Shown piece after piece: positions 24,009 to 33,244 of a DNA stretch of 64,000 nt. The translations under genes and the position numbers were made by a program. The notes under the pieces are model-generated. The model did no database searches, was not told where the DNA came from, and was given only the letters and a program-made list of their open reading frames with translations. Origin of the DNA: Bacillota bacterium (GTDB taxonomy: Bacteria; Bacillota; Clostridia; Tissierellales; Sedimentibacteraceae); NCBI GenBank assembly GCA_023386345.1, contig JAEWJT010000020.1:124001-188000 (forward strand), read 5' to 3'. How positions within the stretch are numbered: the first letter of the stretch is position 1; each line of letters starts with the position of its first letter.

Positions 24009-26684
24009 ATGAATACAAAATACAATCCAAAAGATTTTGAAGAGAAAATTTATAAGCTTTGGATGGATGAAGACTGCTTTAGAGCAGATGTAAATAAAGA
24101 TAAAAAACCATTTACGATTATCCTGCCACCGCCAAATATTACAGGGCAACTGCATATGGGACATTCACTTGATCATACCTTGCAAGATGTTTTAATAAGA
24201 TGGAAAAGAATGCAGGGTTTTGAAGCTCTATGGCTGCCGGGAACAGATCATGCCAGCATAGCTACAGAGGTTAAAGTAGTTGAAAGAATAAAAGAAGAAG
24301 AAGGCAAATCAAAAGAAGAGCTTGGCAGAGATGAATTCTTAAAAAGAGCTTGGGCTTGGAAAGAGGAGTATGGCGATAGAATAGTCGAGCAAATGAGAAA
24401 GCTTGGAAACTCTTGTGATTGGTCAAAAGAAAGATTTACAATGGATGAAAGCTGTAATAAGGCCGTTACAGAGGTTTTTATTAGACTTTATGAAAAAGGA
24501 CTTATATACAAAGGAAACAGGATTATAAACTGGTGTCCAGACTGCTTGACATCTATATCAGATGCAGAGGTTGAGCATGAAGATAAACCAGGCAAATATT
24601 ACTATGTAAAATATCCATATGTAGATAATCCTAATGAATTTTTTATAGTTGCAACAACAAGACCTGAAACAATATTTGGTGACACTGCTATAGCTGCACA
24701 CTATAATGATGAAAGATATAAAAATTTAATAGGTAAAAAAGTTATAGTTCCATTAGTAGGCAGAGAAATTGAGATAATCGGTGATGAATACCCAGATATG
24801 ACTAAGGGCACAGGCGCACTTAAAATAACTCCATGTCATGATCCTAATGATTTTGAAATAGGACTAAGACACAATCTTGAATTCATTTCATGTATGAATG
24901 AAGATGGAACTATGAATGAAATTGCTGGTAAGTATGACGGTATGGATAGATATGAATGCAGAAAAGCATTTGTTAAAGAATTAGAAGAAAATGGATATAT
25001 ATTAAAAATAGAAGATACATCACACAATGTAGGAACTTGCTATAGATGTCATAATGTTGTTGAGCCAAGAGTTTCAGATCAATGGTTTGTTAAGATGGAA
25101 GAACTCGCAAAGCCAGCAATAGAAGCTGCACAGAATAAAGATGTACAGTTTGTTCCAGAAAGATTTACAAAAATCTACTATAACTGGTTAGAGGGAATAA
25201 GAGACTGGTGTATATCAAGACAATTGTGGTGGGGACATAGAATACCGGCTTATTACTGCAAGGATTGCGGTGAAATGATGGTACAAAGAGTTGCACCTGA
25301 TAAATGCAGCAAATGTGGAAGTACACACATTAACCAAGATGAGGATGTACTTGATACATGGTTTAGTTCAGCTTTATGGCCATTCTCAACACTTGGCTGG
25401 CCGGAAAAAACTCCTGAGCTTGATTATTTCTTCCCAACAGATGTTTTAGTAACTGGTTATGATATAATATTCTTCTGGGTTGTAAGAATGGTATTTTCAA
25501 GCCTTGAACAGATGGGAGAAGTTCCGTTTAAGCATGTATTCATACATGGTCTTGTGAGAGATGCAGAAGGAAAGAAGATGTCAAAATCATTAGGCAATGG
25601 AGTTGATCCGCTTGAAGTTATAGACCAGTATGGAGCAGATGCCCTAAGATTTATGCTTATGACAGGTATTTCTCCGGGCAATGATACAAGATTTAAGATT
25701 GAAAAATTAGAATCTTGCAGAAACTTTGCAAATAAACTATGGAATGCCTCAAGATTTGTTCTGATGAATTTGAATAATTCAGAAGAAGCTTTAAATTCAA
25801 ATGATAGCAATAGTTTAATAGATGAAAAAACTGCTATGGCTAACCTTAAAGCAGAAGATAAATGGATAATTTCAAGAATAAACACTGTTGCAAGTGAAGT
25901 AACACAAAATCTTGAAAAATTTGAGCTTGGCATAGCTGCACAAAAAATTTATGACTTTATCTGGAATGAATATTGCGATTGGTATATTGAAATTGTAAAA
26001 CCAAGGCTGTATGGTGAGGATAAATTAACCAAGGACACAGTAAAGTTTGTATTAATCAAGGTATTAAAGGATATGCTTAAGTTATTGCATCCATTTATGC
26101 CATTTATAACTGAAGAAATTTGGTCTAATCTGCCAAACACCTCATCTAGACTTATAAAAGCAGACTGGCCAGCTTATGATGAGAATGAGCATTTTGAAGC
26201 TGAGGAGCAAAATATGCAATTCATCATGGAGGCTGTAACTAAAATAAGAAACATAAGAGCTGAAATGAATGTTGCTCCATCAAGAAAGGCAAGAGCTGTA
26301 TTTATACCTTCAAAGGAAGCTGTTAAAGCTTATTTATCAGATGCTGCAGCATACTTTGCAACACTTGCAAATATCACAGAAATTCAAGTGCTTAGCGATA
26401 AATCACAAGTAAATGAAGACACAGCAACAGCAGTTATGGATGGAACAGAAATTTGCTTGCCACTTGCAGACTTGATAGACTTTGAAAAGGAAATAGAAAG
26501 ATTAGAAAAAGAAAAAATTAAGCTTCAATCAGAGCTTGATAGAGTTAATGGAAAGCTTTCAAACGAAAAATTCATGAGCAAAGCTCCTGAAAATGTAGTA
26601 GCAGAGGAAAGAGAGAAATTAGCAAAATATCAAGAGATGATGAATACAGTATCAGAAAGATTAGAGCAGATGAAAAATAAATAA
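24009..26684 (+). CDS. valS: Valyl-tRNA synthetase
   Basis: An 891-residue class Ia synthetase that charges tRNA-Val. The HIGH-type motif is HMGH near residue 47, in PPPNITGQLHMGHSLDH. The CP1 editing domain holds the conserved TTRPETIFGDTA and threonine-rich site that hydrolyses Thr-tRNA-Val. WWGHRIPAYYC is present, KMSKSLGNG lies near residue 523, and the anticodon domain is followed by a C-terminal coiled coil (FEKEIERLEKEKIKLQSEL). Length is normal. AAGAAGG precedes the start. Expression is governed by the T-box leader. Confidence 0.98.
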   Translation: MNTKYNPKDFEEKIYKLWMDEDCFRADVNKDKKPFTIILPPPNITGQLHMGHSLDHTLQDVLIRWKRMQGFEALWLPGTDHASIATEVKVVERIKEEEGKSKEELGRDEFLKRAWAWKEEYGDRIVEQMRKLGNSCDWSKERFTMDESCNKAVTEVFIRLYEKGLIYKGNRIINWCPDCLTSISDAEVEHEDKPGKYYYVKYPYVDNPNEFFIVATTRPETIFGDTAIAAHYNDERYKNLIGKKVIVPLVGREIEIIGDEYPDMTKGTGALKITPCHDPNDFEIGLRHNLEFISCMNEDGTMNEIAGKYDGMDRYECRKAFVKELEENGYILKIEDTSHNVGTCYRCHNVVEPRVSDQWFVKMEELAKPAIEAAQNKDVQFVPERFTKIYYNWLEGIRDWCISRQLWWGHRIPAYYCKDCGEMMVQRVAPDKCSKCGSTHINQDEDVLDTWFSSALWPFSTLGWPEKTPELDYFFPTDVLVTGYDIIFFWVVRMVFSSLEQMGEVPFKHVFIHGLVRDAEGKKMSKSLGNGVDPLEVIDQYGADALRFMLMTGISPGNDTRFKIEKLESCRNFANKLWNASRFVLMNLNNSEEALNSNDSNSLIDEKTAMANLKAEDKWIISRINTVASEVTQNLEKFELGIAAQKIYDFIWNEYCDWYIEIVKPRLYGEDKLTKDTVKFVLIKVLKDMLKLLHPFMPFITEEIWSNLPNTSSRLIKADWPAYDENEHFEAEEQNMQFIMEAVTKIRNIRAEMNVAPSRKARAVFIPSKEAVKAYLSDAAAYFATLANITEIQVLSDKSQVNEDTATAVMDGTEICLPLADLIDFEKEIERLEKEKIKLQSELDRVNGKLSNEKFMSKAPENVVAEEREKLAKYQEMMNTVSERLEQMKNK

Positions 26685-26740
26685 GCAGGGAAAACAAGAG
26701 AGAAAAGGGAAAACAGGTAAGTATTTCTTGACTTTTGACA

Positions 26741-26783
26741 AAATTCGCTATATTATATATATTAAATATAGCGAATTTTTTTA
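26741..26783 (+). terminator. Terminator after valS
   Basis: AAATTCGCTATATT (26741-26754) pairs with AATATAGCGAATTT (26765-26778), followed by TTTTTAATTTTTT. Confidence 0.88.
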
Positions 26784-26885
26784 ATTTTTTGGCAAATTTT
26801 AGATTGATTTAAATTTTCTGTTAAAAAGTTAAGAAAGAATTCATTCAGATTAACATTTATAAAAGTTTATGGAGGATGTACAATC

Positions 26886-28637
26886 ATGAAAAAATGGTTT
26901 GCCAATTTAAGAATAGGTATTAAAATCACTTTAGGATTTGTTATTGTTGCATTAATTGCAGGTGTAGTGGGAATAGTTGGAGTTTTAGGAATAGGAGAGA
27001 TTGCTACTTCCTATTATCATGTATATACTTCTTCAATCAATTTACTTGAACAATTAGAGTCAATTAGCTCTAGCTTTCAATCATCAAGAACAGACCTATC
27101 TAATTTGGTTTTAGCAGAAGAAACAGCGGATAAGGAAGAAATGATAAAAAGCTTTCACAATAAGATAACTTTGATAGAAAGCAAGCTTAATGAATGTATA
27201 AATATTCAGAACGAATACAGTAAAAACACTAGAGTCGATGTAAGTGAAAATTTAAAAATGATAGATGATTTTAAAATAGCTTTTAATAAGTATAGTGAAG
27301 TGACTGATGAATTTATAAAAAGCCCGCTTGCCATGTCTACATCACGTCGTAAGGAGGCTGCTAGGTCACTCGGTCAAGGAAGTGAGATAAATGATTTAGG
27401 TATTGAAATAGAAAATTCAATTGCTAAATTGATTAGCTTCAATAAGGATGTTACTTCAGATTCTATTACTAGAAATGATAGCTCATCAATTAATTCAAGG
27501 ATTATTATAATAGTTGGTTCTGTTTTAGCTATTATCTTTGCGATTATAACAGGTATATGGATTGCACGTGGTATATCAAAGAGAATTGAACTTGTTGTAG
27601 ATGCAGCTGGTAAGCTGGCTGAGGGTGATACTAATGTTAATGTTCATATAGATTCTAATGATGAAACCGGAGTTCTAGCAAAGACATTTAGTCATATGTC
27701 AGATACATTGAAATCTATGATAGGTGATACTAAATACGTATTAGGTGAGCTTGCAGGTGGTAATTTTTCCGTAGACACAAAAGATAATAGCGTTTATGTA
27801 GGAGATTATCGCTCTATATTAGATAATATGCTTAAGTTAAGAAATAATCTTAACGATACACTACGAAACATTAATTCAGTTGCCGAGCAGGTGGAATCAG
27901 GTTCTTCACAGGTATCGAGCGGAGCACAGGCATTAGCAGCAGGCTCTACAGAACAGGCTGCCTCTATACAAGAGCTATCTGCTTCTATTGAAAAAATTGC
28001 AGAACAAGCTGAGGAAAATTTATCAATTGTTGAAATTGCAGCTGGACATATTGAACAGGCCGGAGCTGGTGTAACATCAGGAAATGCGCATATGGGACAG
28101 CTTACAAGTGCAATGGATGATATAGGCTCTGCATCTAGTCAGATTGCTAGTATCAGTAAGGTTATTGAAGATATTGCATTCCAGACAAATATTCTCGCAT
28201 TGAACGCCGCTATTGAAGCAGCACGTGCAGGTTCTGCCGGAAAAGGCTTTGCAGTTGTAGCAGATGAGGTTAGAAATCTTGCTGCGAAATCACAGGAAGC
28301 AGCGAAACAGACAAGTGAACTTATTCAAGCTTCTGTTGATACAGTAGCAAGAGGTACAGAAATTACTGTACAGACAGCAGAGATTTTATTAAATGTTCAA
28401 GAGAGCACAGTAAAGGTAGTTGAAAGCTTTATGGACATTGAAAGATCATCTTCTCAGCAAAAAGAAGCAATCGAGCAGGTTAGACAGGGACTTTCCCAAA
28501 TTTCTTCTGTTGTTCAGACAAATGCAGCTACTGCTGAAGAAAACTCTGCTACCAGCGAAGAAATGTCTTCACAAGCTGCTGTATTACGTGAAGAGGTTGG
28601 CAATTTTACATTAACAGAATTATCTCATGTAAATTAA
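26886..28637 (+). CDS. Methyl-accepting chemotaxis protein
   Basis: A 583-residue transmembrane chemoreceptor. The first membrane helix is at residues 11-34, a four-helix-bundle-like sensor follows (35-205), the second membrane helix is near 206-228, and a HAMP domain comes next (KRIELVVDAAGKLAEGDTNV). The long signalling coiled coil has the tip DIAFQTNILALNAAIEAARAG near residue 430, which binds CheA and CheW, and methylation-type Gln/Glu pairs on both sides. No C-terminal CheR-tethering peptide is seen. GGAGG precedes the start by about ten bases. It lies between terminators, so it is monocistronic, and no che genes are close. Confidence 0.95.
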   Translation: MKKWFANLRIGIKITLGFVIVALIAGVVGIVGVLGIGEIATSYYHVYTSSINLLEQLESISSSFQSSRTDLSNLVLAEETADKEEMIKSFHNKITLIESKLNECINIQNEYSKNTRVDVSENLKMIDDFKIAFNKYSEVTDEFIKSPLAMSTSRRKEAARSLGQGSEINDLGIEIENSIAKLISFNKDVTSDSITRNDSSSINSRIIIIVGSVLAIIFAIITGIWIARGISKRIELVVDAAGKLAEGDTNVNVHIDSNDETGVLAKTFSHMSDTLKSMIGDTKYVLGELAGGNFSVDTKDNSVYVGDYRSILDNMLKLRNNLNDTLRNINSVAEQVESGSSQVSSGAQALAAGSTEQAASIQELSASIEKIAEQAEENLSIVEIAAGHIEQAGAGVTSGNAHMGQLTSAMDDIGSASSQIASISKVIEDIAFQTNILALNAAIEAARAGSAGKGFAVVADEVRNLAAKSQEAAKQTSELIQASVDTVARGTEITVQTAEILLNVQESTVKVVESFMDIERSSSQQKEAIEQVRQGLSQISSVVQTNAATAEENSATSEEMSSQAAVLREEVGNFTLTELSHVN

Positions 28638-28655
28638 TATACATATGATTAAAAA

Positions 28656-28697
28656 GGTCACAGGCTTTTCATACACAAAGCCTATGACCTCTTTTTA
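28656..28697. terminator. Bidirectional terminator between chemoreceptor and MATE genes
   Basis: GGTCACAGGCTTT (28656-28668) pairs with AAAGCCTATGACC (28677-28689) with one mismatch, flanked by AAAAA and CTCTTTTT. Confidence 0.85.
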
Positions 28698-28722
28698 TTA
28701 AGATAATTATTTTATAGATGTT

Positions 28723-30075
28723 TTAAGCTATTAAATTATTAATCCATTTCTGACTTTTATATCTTAGTGATACAACAAACATCTTAACTACTTCTCCCAA
28801 AAATACAAATGCAAAAACATAATTTATAGGAAGCTGTAACACCTTAACTGCAAAGAAAGCTAAAGGCACACCAATTAACCAAATAACTACCAAGTCTAAA
28901 AACATACAGAATTTTGTATCCCCTCCTGCACGCAGAACTCCAGAACCAATTAGATATGTTGCCATTCTAGGTGTCAAGAATATTGCAAAAATAACTAAGG
29001 ATTTATTTAATAACATGTTAGTATTTGAATCAAAATTATATATATTTATAATAGATTGTTTCGCGAAAAGTAAAGATGTACTCATTATTAAGCTTAAAAG
29101 TAAGCATATTTTTATATTTATTTTACTATAATCTAAAGCTTTTTTAACTTCGTTTTTCCCTAATTCATTGCCTGTCATAACAGCAGAGGCATTAGATAAA
29201 CCTACAAAAACTGCTTGGAACAGGTCGTTTATAACATATGCTACTTGAGCTACTGCTATAGCTGAAGCACCAATCATTCCATATGCAATATAATAAACCG
29301 TATATCCAAGTGCAAATGATGTTTCAGAAATTATAACAGGTAGAGAAGTCTTTAGAGTGTTTTTAAACATATTAAAGTCCCATGACATGTATTCCTTGAT
29401 TGTGCCAACAAGAGGATGATTCTTAGAGAAGAATATATAAGAATATGCCATAATAAACTCAAAAGTTCTAGCTATAGCTGTACCGATAGCTGCTCCTTTA
29501 ATACCAAGTTCCGGAAATCCCGCTTTCCCAAAAATTAAAAGATAATTTAAGATAATACTAATACAAACTGTGATAAAGCTTATGATTGTAGGAACTTTAA
29601 GCTTGCGAACAGCTCTTGAATTAAAACTGCTTGCAAATGAAAGCGCTGTAAATGCGTAAGTAAAGCATATTATCCTAAGATATGTCACTCCATAGCCTAC
29701 AACATCAACATCTTTATTAAATATTGATATTATCTGAGGAGCAAAAATATATGCTAAAACAGTGACGCTCAAGGACAATACAAGTCCTAAAAATAAATTC
29801 ATACCAAATATCTTTTTAATACTTTTATAATCCTTAGCTCCCCAATATTGAGCTATAAATATTGATGAACCACTATAAATTCCTAGACAAGCATAGGTAT
29901 ATATAAAAAACACTCTATTCGCTATACCAACTCCTGCTAATTGATTAACTCCTAATTTTCCCAACATTATAGAGCTAACTAGATTAACGCTGATACTAAT
30001 CAAATTTTGAAAAACTACCGGTAATGCAATTACAAGCATTGATTTGTAAAAATTGTTATTAAGTCTATTCTTCAT
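28723..30075 (-). CDS. MATE family efflux transporter (second copy)
   Basis: A 450-residue 12-helix MATE transporter. The opening FYKSMLVIALPVVFQNLISISVNLV, the YWGAKDYK loop after helix 2 and GAKD/GKNEVKKA at the second half are family features. It differs clearly from the pump at 12293 and belongs to another branch. AGGAAG precedes the ATG. It is on the same strand as the DUF5058 locus but separated from it by a stem-loop at 30109-30143. Confidence 0.92.
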   Translation of the reverse strand: MKNRLNNNFYKSMLVIALPVVFQNLISISVNLVSSIMLGKLGVNQLAGVGIANRVFFIYTYACLGIYSGSSIFIAQYWGAKDYKSIKKIFGMNLFLGLVLSLSVTVLAYIFAPQIISIFNKDVDVVGYGVTYLRIICFTYAFTALSFASSFNSRAVRKLKVPTIISFITVCISIILNYLLIFGKAGFPELGIKGAAIGTAIARTFEFIMAYSYIFFSKNHPLVGTIKEYMSWDFNMFKNTLKTSLPVIISETSFALGYTVYYIAYGMIGASAIAVAQVAYVINDLFQAVFVGLSNASAVMTGNELGKNEVKKALDYSKINIKICLLLSLIMSTSLLFAKQSIINIYNFDSNTNMLLNKSLVIFAIFLTPRMATYLIGSGVLRAGGDTKFCMFLDLVVIWLIGVPLAFFAVKVLQLPINYVFAFVFLGEVVKMFVVSLRYKSQKWINNLIA

Positions 30076-30108
30076 TGGTCACTTCCTAATTAATTATTTC
30101 TAATAAAC

Positions 30109-30143
30109 CGCCGTATACCTTATGTTCTGCTCGGTATACGGCG
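30109..30143 (-). terminator. Stem-loop ending the DUF5058 operon
   Basis: CGCCGTATACC (30109-30119) and GGTATACGGCG (30133-30143) form a perfect 11-bp stem. On the minus strand the following bases are only GTTTATT, so the terminator is imperfect but well placed 30 bases after the stop of the last operon gene. Confidence 0.65.
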
Positions 30144-30173
30144 ATATGAGTTTTGTTTTTATGTCAATAAATC

Positions 30174-30959
30174 TTACTTTTTAGATGGTATATTCTCACC
30201 TTTTAGGTAAACCTTGATAATACCTTTATCATAGAATAACTTAGTACTAAAATACAACACTATTAAAAGTACAACTACTACAACACCTTGATAATATCCC
30301 ATGAGAGTTTTACCAGCATGCGCAGGAGCCCACATATATTTGTCCCATGCAACGAAAATAAATAGAGCTAATGCTGGGATAATTGCGCCGAAAAGCTTTC
30401 TAGGAGCTCTTATACCACCGCCAATATTTGGGCTCATCAAGCTAACGACTAGAGTACCAAATAGAGCAGGCATTATATATGATGTAGCAGTTTTAACTGC
30501 CGGTATTAGCAATACTGGTTGAAGCGGAATCATTAAAATCATACCAAGTGCTATAATAGCAACAGTTACAAATGTTGAAGCTCCTATAGCTATACCGCTG
30601 AATATATCAGCTTCTTCTGTACCGGGAGCAGCGTCCATAATTTTTAAAGCATTACTTGCTGCAGGTAATTTTAAGTTTGAAAGATTACCTGTTATAAAGC
30701 TTAGATATATGGAACTTCCGGCAATTGGAGTATAAGCTATAACCTCACCTATATTAGTTGGTATAAATATAGCAAGCAGAGGAAGAGAAGCATACATTAT
30801 TGCTGAGAATGTCGGCATCGCGTTGAAGTAGAAGCCAGCTATGATAGGCATCGATATCATTACTAAGATAGAAATTATAGACGACCATCTGCCGAATTTG
30901 TGCATTTTATGAATATATTCGCTTGAACTTAAATTATTAGTTGTTTTATTTTCACTCAT
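30174..30959 (-). CDS. Integral membrane protein, last gene of M20/DUF5058 operon
   Basis: A 261-residue polytopic protein with about seven hydrophobic segments and a charged N-terminus. Motifs include IPTNIGEVIAYTPIAGSSIYL and SPNIGGGIRAPRKLFGAIIPA, which look substrate-pathway-like, with conserved Gly, Pro and Asn. I do not recognise the family with certainty; it may be related to the nucleoside-recognition/YjiG type. AAAGGA precedes the ATG. A 15-codon mini-ORF (GTG at 31003) with an AAGGAGAAC site ends in an ATGA overlap with this start, suggesting translational coupling. With the DUF5058 protein it could form a two-subunit transporter serving the M20 hydrolase. Confidence 0.65.
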   Translation of the reverse strand: MSENKTTNNLSSSEYIHKMHKFGRWSSIISILVMISMPIIAGFYFNAMPTFSAIMYASLPLLAIFIPTNIGEVIAYTPIAGSSIYLSFITGNLSNLKLPAASNALKIMDAAPGTEEADIFSGIAIGASTFVTVAIIALGMILMIPLQPVLLIPAVKTATSYIMPALFGTLVVSLMSPNIGGGIRAPRKLFGAIIPALALFIFVAWDKYMWAPAHAGKTLMGYYQGVVVVVLLIVLYFSTKLFYDKGIIKVYLKGENIPSKK

Positions 30960-31014
30960 TGTATTATTCCTTTCTTTAATGGTTTATGAATTGTATTAGT
31001 CACTATAGTTCTCC

Positions 31015-31719
31015 TTATTTGAATAAGCTAGTCCAAATAAGAGAAGAAAGCATACCGGCTAACATTGTAAATACTATGATAAATTCTCCTAACCATGCAA
31101 CCTTGTATTTTTGAGCTATATGAACCAAAATATATGATGTAATTATACTTGTTAAAAGAGTCAATGTAACAACGATGCCTTGGAAGAACATAGGAACTAC
31201 AAAGGCTAGAATTATCGCAAGCATGAATGTACTGTTTCCTAATGCTCCCCAGCGAGAGTCTTTATCCTTCATTTTTACAGAACCTGTGTGTATTCTTTCT
31301 GCCATGATAGGAGCTAACACAAGTCCTCCCATAATACCTATAGTCATAACGAACATAACGAGAACGAAGTCCTTAGCTGTTGCAGCACTGATTTCTAAAG
31401 CGCCAAGTGCTATTTTAGCAGCCATTGTTTCGTAAGTTAAAGATCCTATAACTGATAATCTCCACCATGCCCAAGGAGTACCTATTAGATTAGATAGAGC
31501 GAACAAACCTATAACTATTCCTATTGCAGGCATAATTGAGAATGTTCCAGAAGATTTTACGATTTTCATCAAATCTTCTTTCTTATATCCAAGCTCTAAA
31601 GCACGTTTCCAAGATTTTTGTATCATTATTGCAGATATACCAAGTACCATTAAAATTCCAAGTGTTACCATTCCATAAATTAATGGATGTGTTGCAACTT
31701 GCATAAACGTTAAATTCAT
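31015..31719 (-). CDS. DUF5058 family membrane protein
   Basis: A 234-residue protein with about six membrane helices. The family look is given by the first helix after MNLTFMQVATHPLIYG, the middle KSSGTFSIMPAIGIVIGLFAL and GTPWAWWRLSVIGSLTYETMAA. Function is unknown; it is often found with a metallopeptidase. A TTG at 31737 is in frame, but AAAGGTGG lies right after it, so the ATG at 31719 is the real start. The gene starts 24 bases after the M20 stop and is followed by another membrane protein, forming a three-gene operon. Confidence 0.75.
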   Translation of the reverse strand: MNLTFMQVATHPLIYGMVTLGILMVLGISAIMIQKSWKRALELGYKKEDLMKIVKSSGTFSIMPAIGIVIGLFALSNLIGTPWAWWRLSVIGSLTYETMAAKIALGALEISAATAKDFVLVMFVMTIGIMGGLVLAPIMAERIHTGSVKMKDKDSRWGALGNSTFMLAIILAFVVPMFFQGIVVTLTLLTSIITSYILVHIAQKYKVAWLGEFIIVFTMLAGMLSSLIWTSLFK

Positions 31720-31743
31720 AAAATTTCCACCTTTCAAATATTT

Positions 31744-32928
31744 TTATTGATTTTTACTTAACCAAGATAATGCAGCTACTGCATAACCTGCTGCTCCAAC
31801 TGATAAAACATTTTCATCAAACACAACCTTTGGATGATGAACTGGCAATGTGTATCCGTCCATGGAGTTTCCTGCTGATATTATCATCATAACCGCAGGC
31901 ACTTTATCACTAACATAGGCAAAGTCCTCTGAGCCGCCGCCTCTTTGGTCTGAACGCACAACGTTTTCAAATACTTCTTTTAAAGACTCGTATAGTGGCT
32001 CGGTAACGGCTGCATCATTTGTAACAGTAGCGGTCCCCTCAATCATAGTAACTTCAGCTTCAGCTCTGAAAGTTTGTGCAACTGACTTAGCAATTTGAGG
32101 AATTCTTTCATTTAGATATACTCTTGTCTCTTTGTCATAAGTACGGAGAGTTCCGTGCATTTCAGCAGTATCAGGTATTACGTTAGATGTAGTTCCGCCT
32201 TTCATCATACCTATTGTAAGAGCTACAATATCATCAGGAGCGATTTCTCTGCTGTTTAATTCTTGCAGTGCTAAATGAAGATGGCTGATTACATTTAAGG
32301 GGTCAACTGATTTGTGTGGCATTGCACCATGTCCACCTTTTCCCTTTATTACTATGTCAAACCAATCTGATGCTGCTGTAGATGGTCCGGGCTTTGGTAT
32401 GACTATAGTTCCTGTTGGGAGAGGCGTACCAGTCATAACGTGGAACATTGCTGCTGCATCAACCTTTGGATTTTCAAGAATTCCATCTTCAACCATTGCC
32501 TTAGCACCTTTTAGGTTTTCCTCTGCTGGTTGGAACATAAATTTAATCTGTCCTGGGATTTCATCCTCGTACGCTTTAAGCAGCTTAGCTGCGCCAAGGA
32601 GCATTGCAGCATGGAAATCGTGTCCGCAGGCGTGCATAGCTCCATTAGTTGATTTAAATTCAACATCAGCCTCCTCTGTAACCGGCAGAGCATCAATATC
32701 TCCACGAATTAGGAAACATTTTCCTGGCTTCTTGCCTCCAGCTATTGCGGTAACACCTGTACCGGCAACGTATTTTGTCTCATAGCCCATTTCTTCGAGC
32801 TTTGCCTTGATAAAAGCAGCTGTGTTATGAGTATCCATACCAACCTCTGGATTTTGGTGAATATGTCGTCTCCAGCTAATCAACTCATCTTGAAGAAATT
32901 CTGCTTCTTCTGCAAATGTTTTCATCAT
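31744..32928 (-). CDS. M20 family amidohydrolase/peptidase
   Basis: A 394-residue cytosolic metalloenzyme of the M20D/carboxypeptidase Ss1 type (HipO/AmaA-like), which removes acyl groups or amino acids from N-acyl amino acids or dipeptides. Metal ligands appear in RGDIDALPV and ACGHDFHAAML, the catalytic Glu in PAEENLKG, and later GSEDFAYV. The lid domain has GKGGHGAMPH. GGAGG stands upstream; two ATG codons (32928, 32925) are both possible. First gene of an operon with two membrane proteins, divergent from a LysR regulator. Confidence 0.9.
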   Translation of the reverse strand: MMKTFAEEAEFLQDELISWRRHIHQNPEVGMDTHNTAAFIKAKLEEMGYETKYVAGTGVTAIAGGKKPGKCFLIRGDIDALPVTEEADVEFKSTNGAMHACGHDFHAAMLLGAAKLLKAYEDEIPGQIKFMFQPAEENLKGAKAMVEDGILENPKVDAAAMFHVMTGTPLPTGTIVIPKPGPSTAASDWFDIVIKGKGGHGAMPHKSVDPLNVISHLHLALQELNSREIAPDDIVALTIGMMKGGTTSNVIPDTAEMHGTLRTYDKETRVYLNERIPQIAKSVAQTFRAEAEVTMIEGTATVTNDAAVTEPLYESLKEVFENVVRSDQRGGGSEDFAYVSDKVPAVMMIISAGNSMDGYTLPVHHPKVVFDENVLSVGAAGYAVAALSWLSKNQ

Positions 32929-33244
32929 AATATCTATTTCCTCCTTTATTAAATATTTTTAAAATGTAATTAATTTTTACTACATAAGATTATTCTTATC
33001 GCTTTTACATATCCTAACTATAAGAATTTCATAACTTAAAACATATATAACATACTATGAAAATTCTAAGTTTAGACTGATACTAATAATATAAAATCTA
33101 TAATTCATTTAACTTTTGTAATAAGTATAATCGACAATATATCCAAAAATATTACATTTTCATAATTATAACACTTGCATTATTATTAGTAGAAATATAT
33201 AATATTTATAGGGTCATAACTTAAAGTGATTGGAGGTTTGCCAT
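32929..33244. promoter_or_regulatory. Divergent control region of LysR/M20 locus with direct repeat
   Basis: About 315 bases of AT-rich DNA between the leftward M20 operon and the rightward lysR gene. The 12-mer TCATAACTTAAA occurs twice in the same orientation, at 33029-33040 (about 100 bases before the M20 start) and at 33214-33225 (about 20 bases before lysR). LysR-type regulators usually bind such divergent regions, repressing themselves and activating the other operon with a co-inducer. Whether these repeats are the binding sites is inference. Confidence 0.5.
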
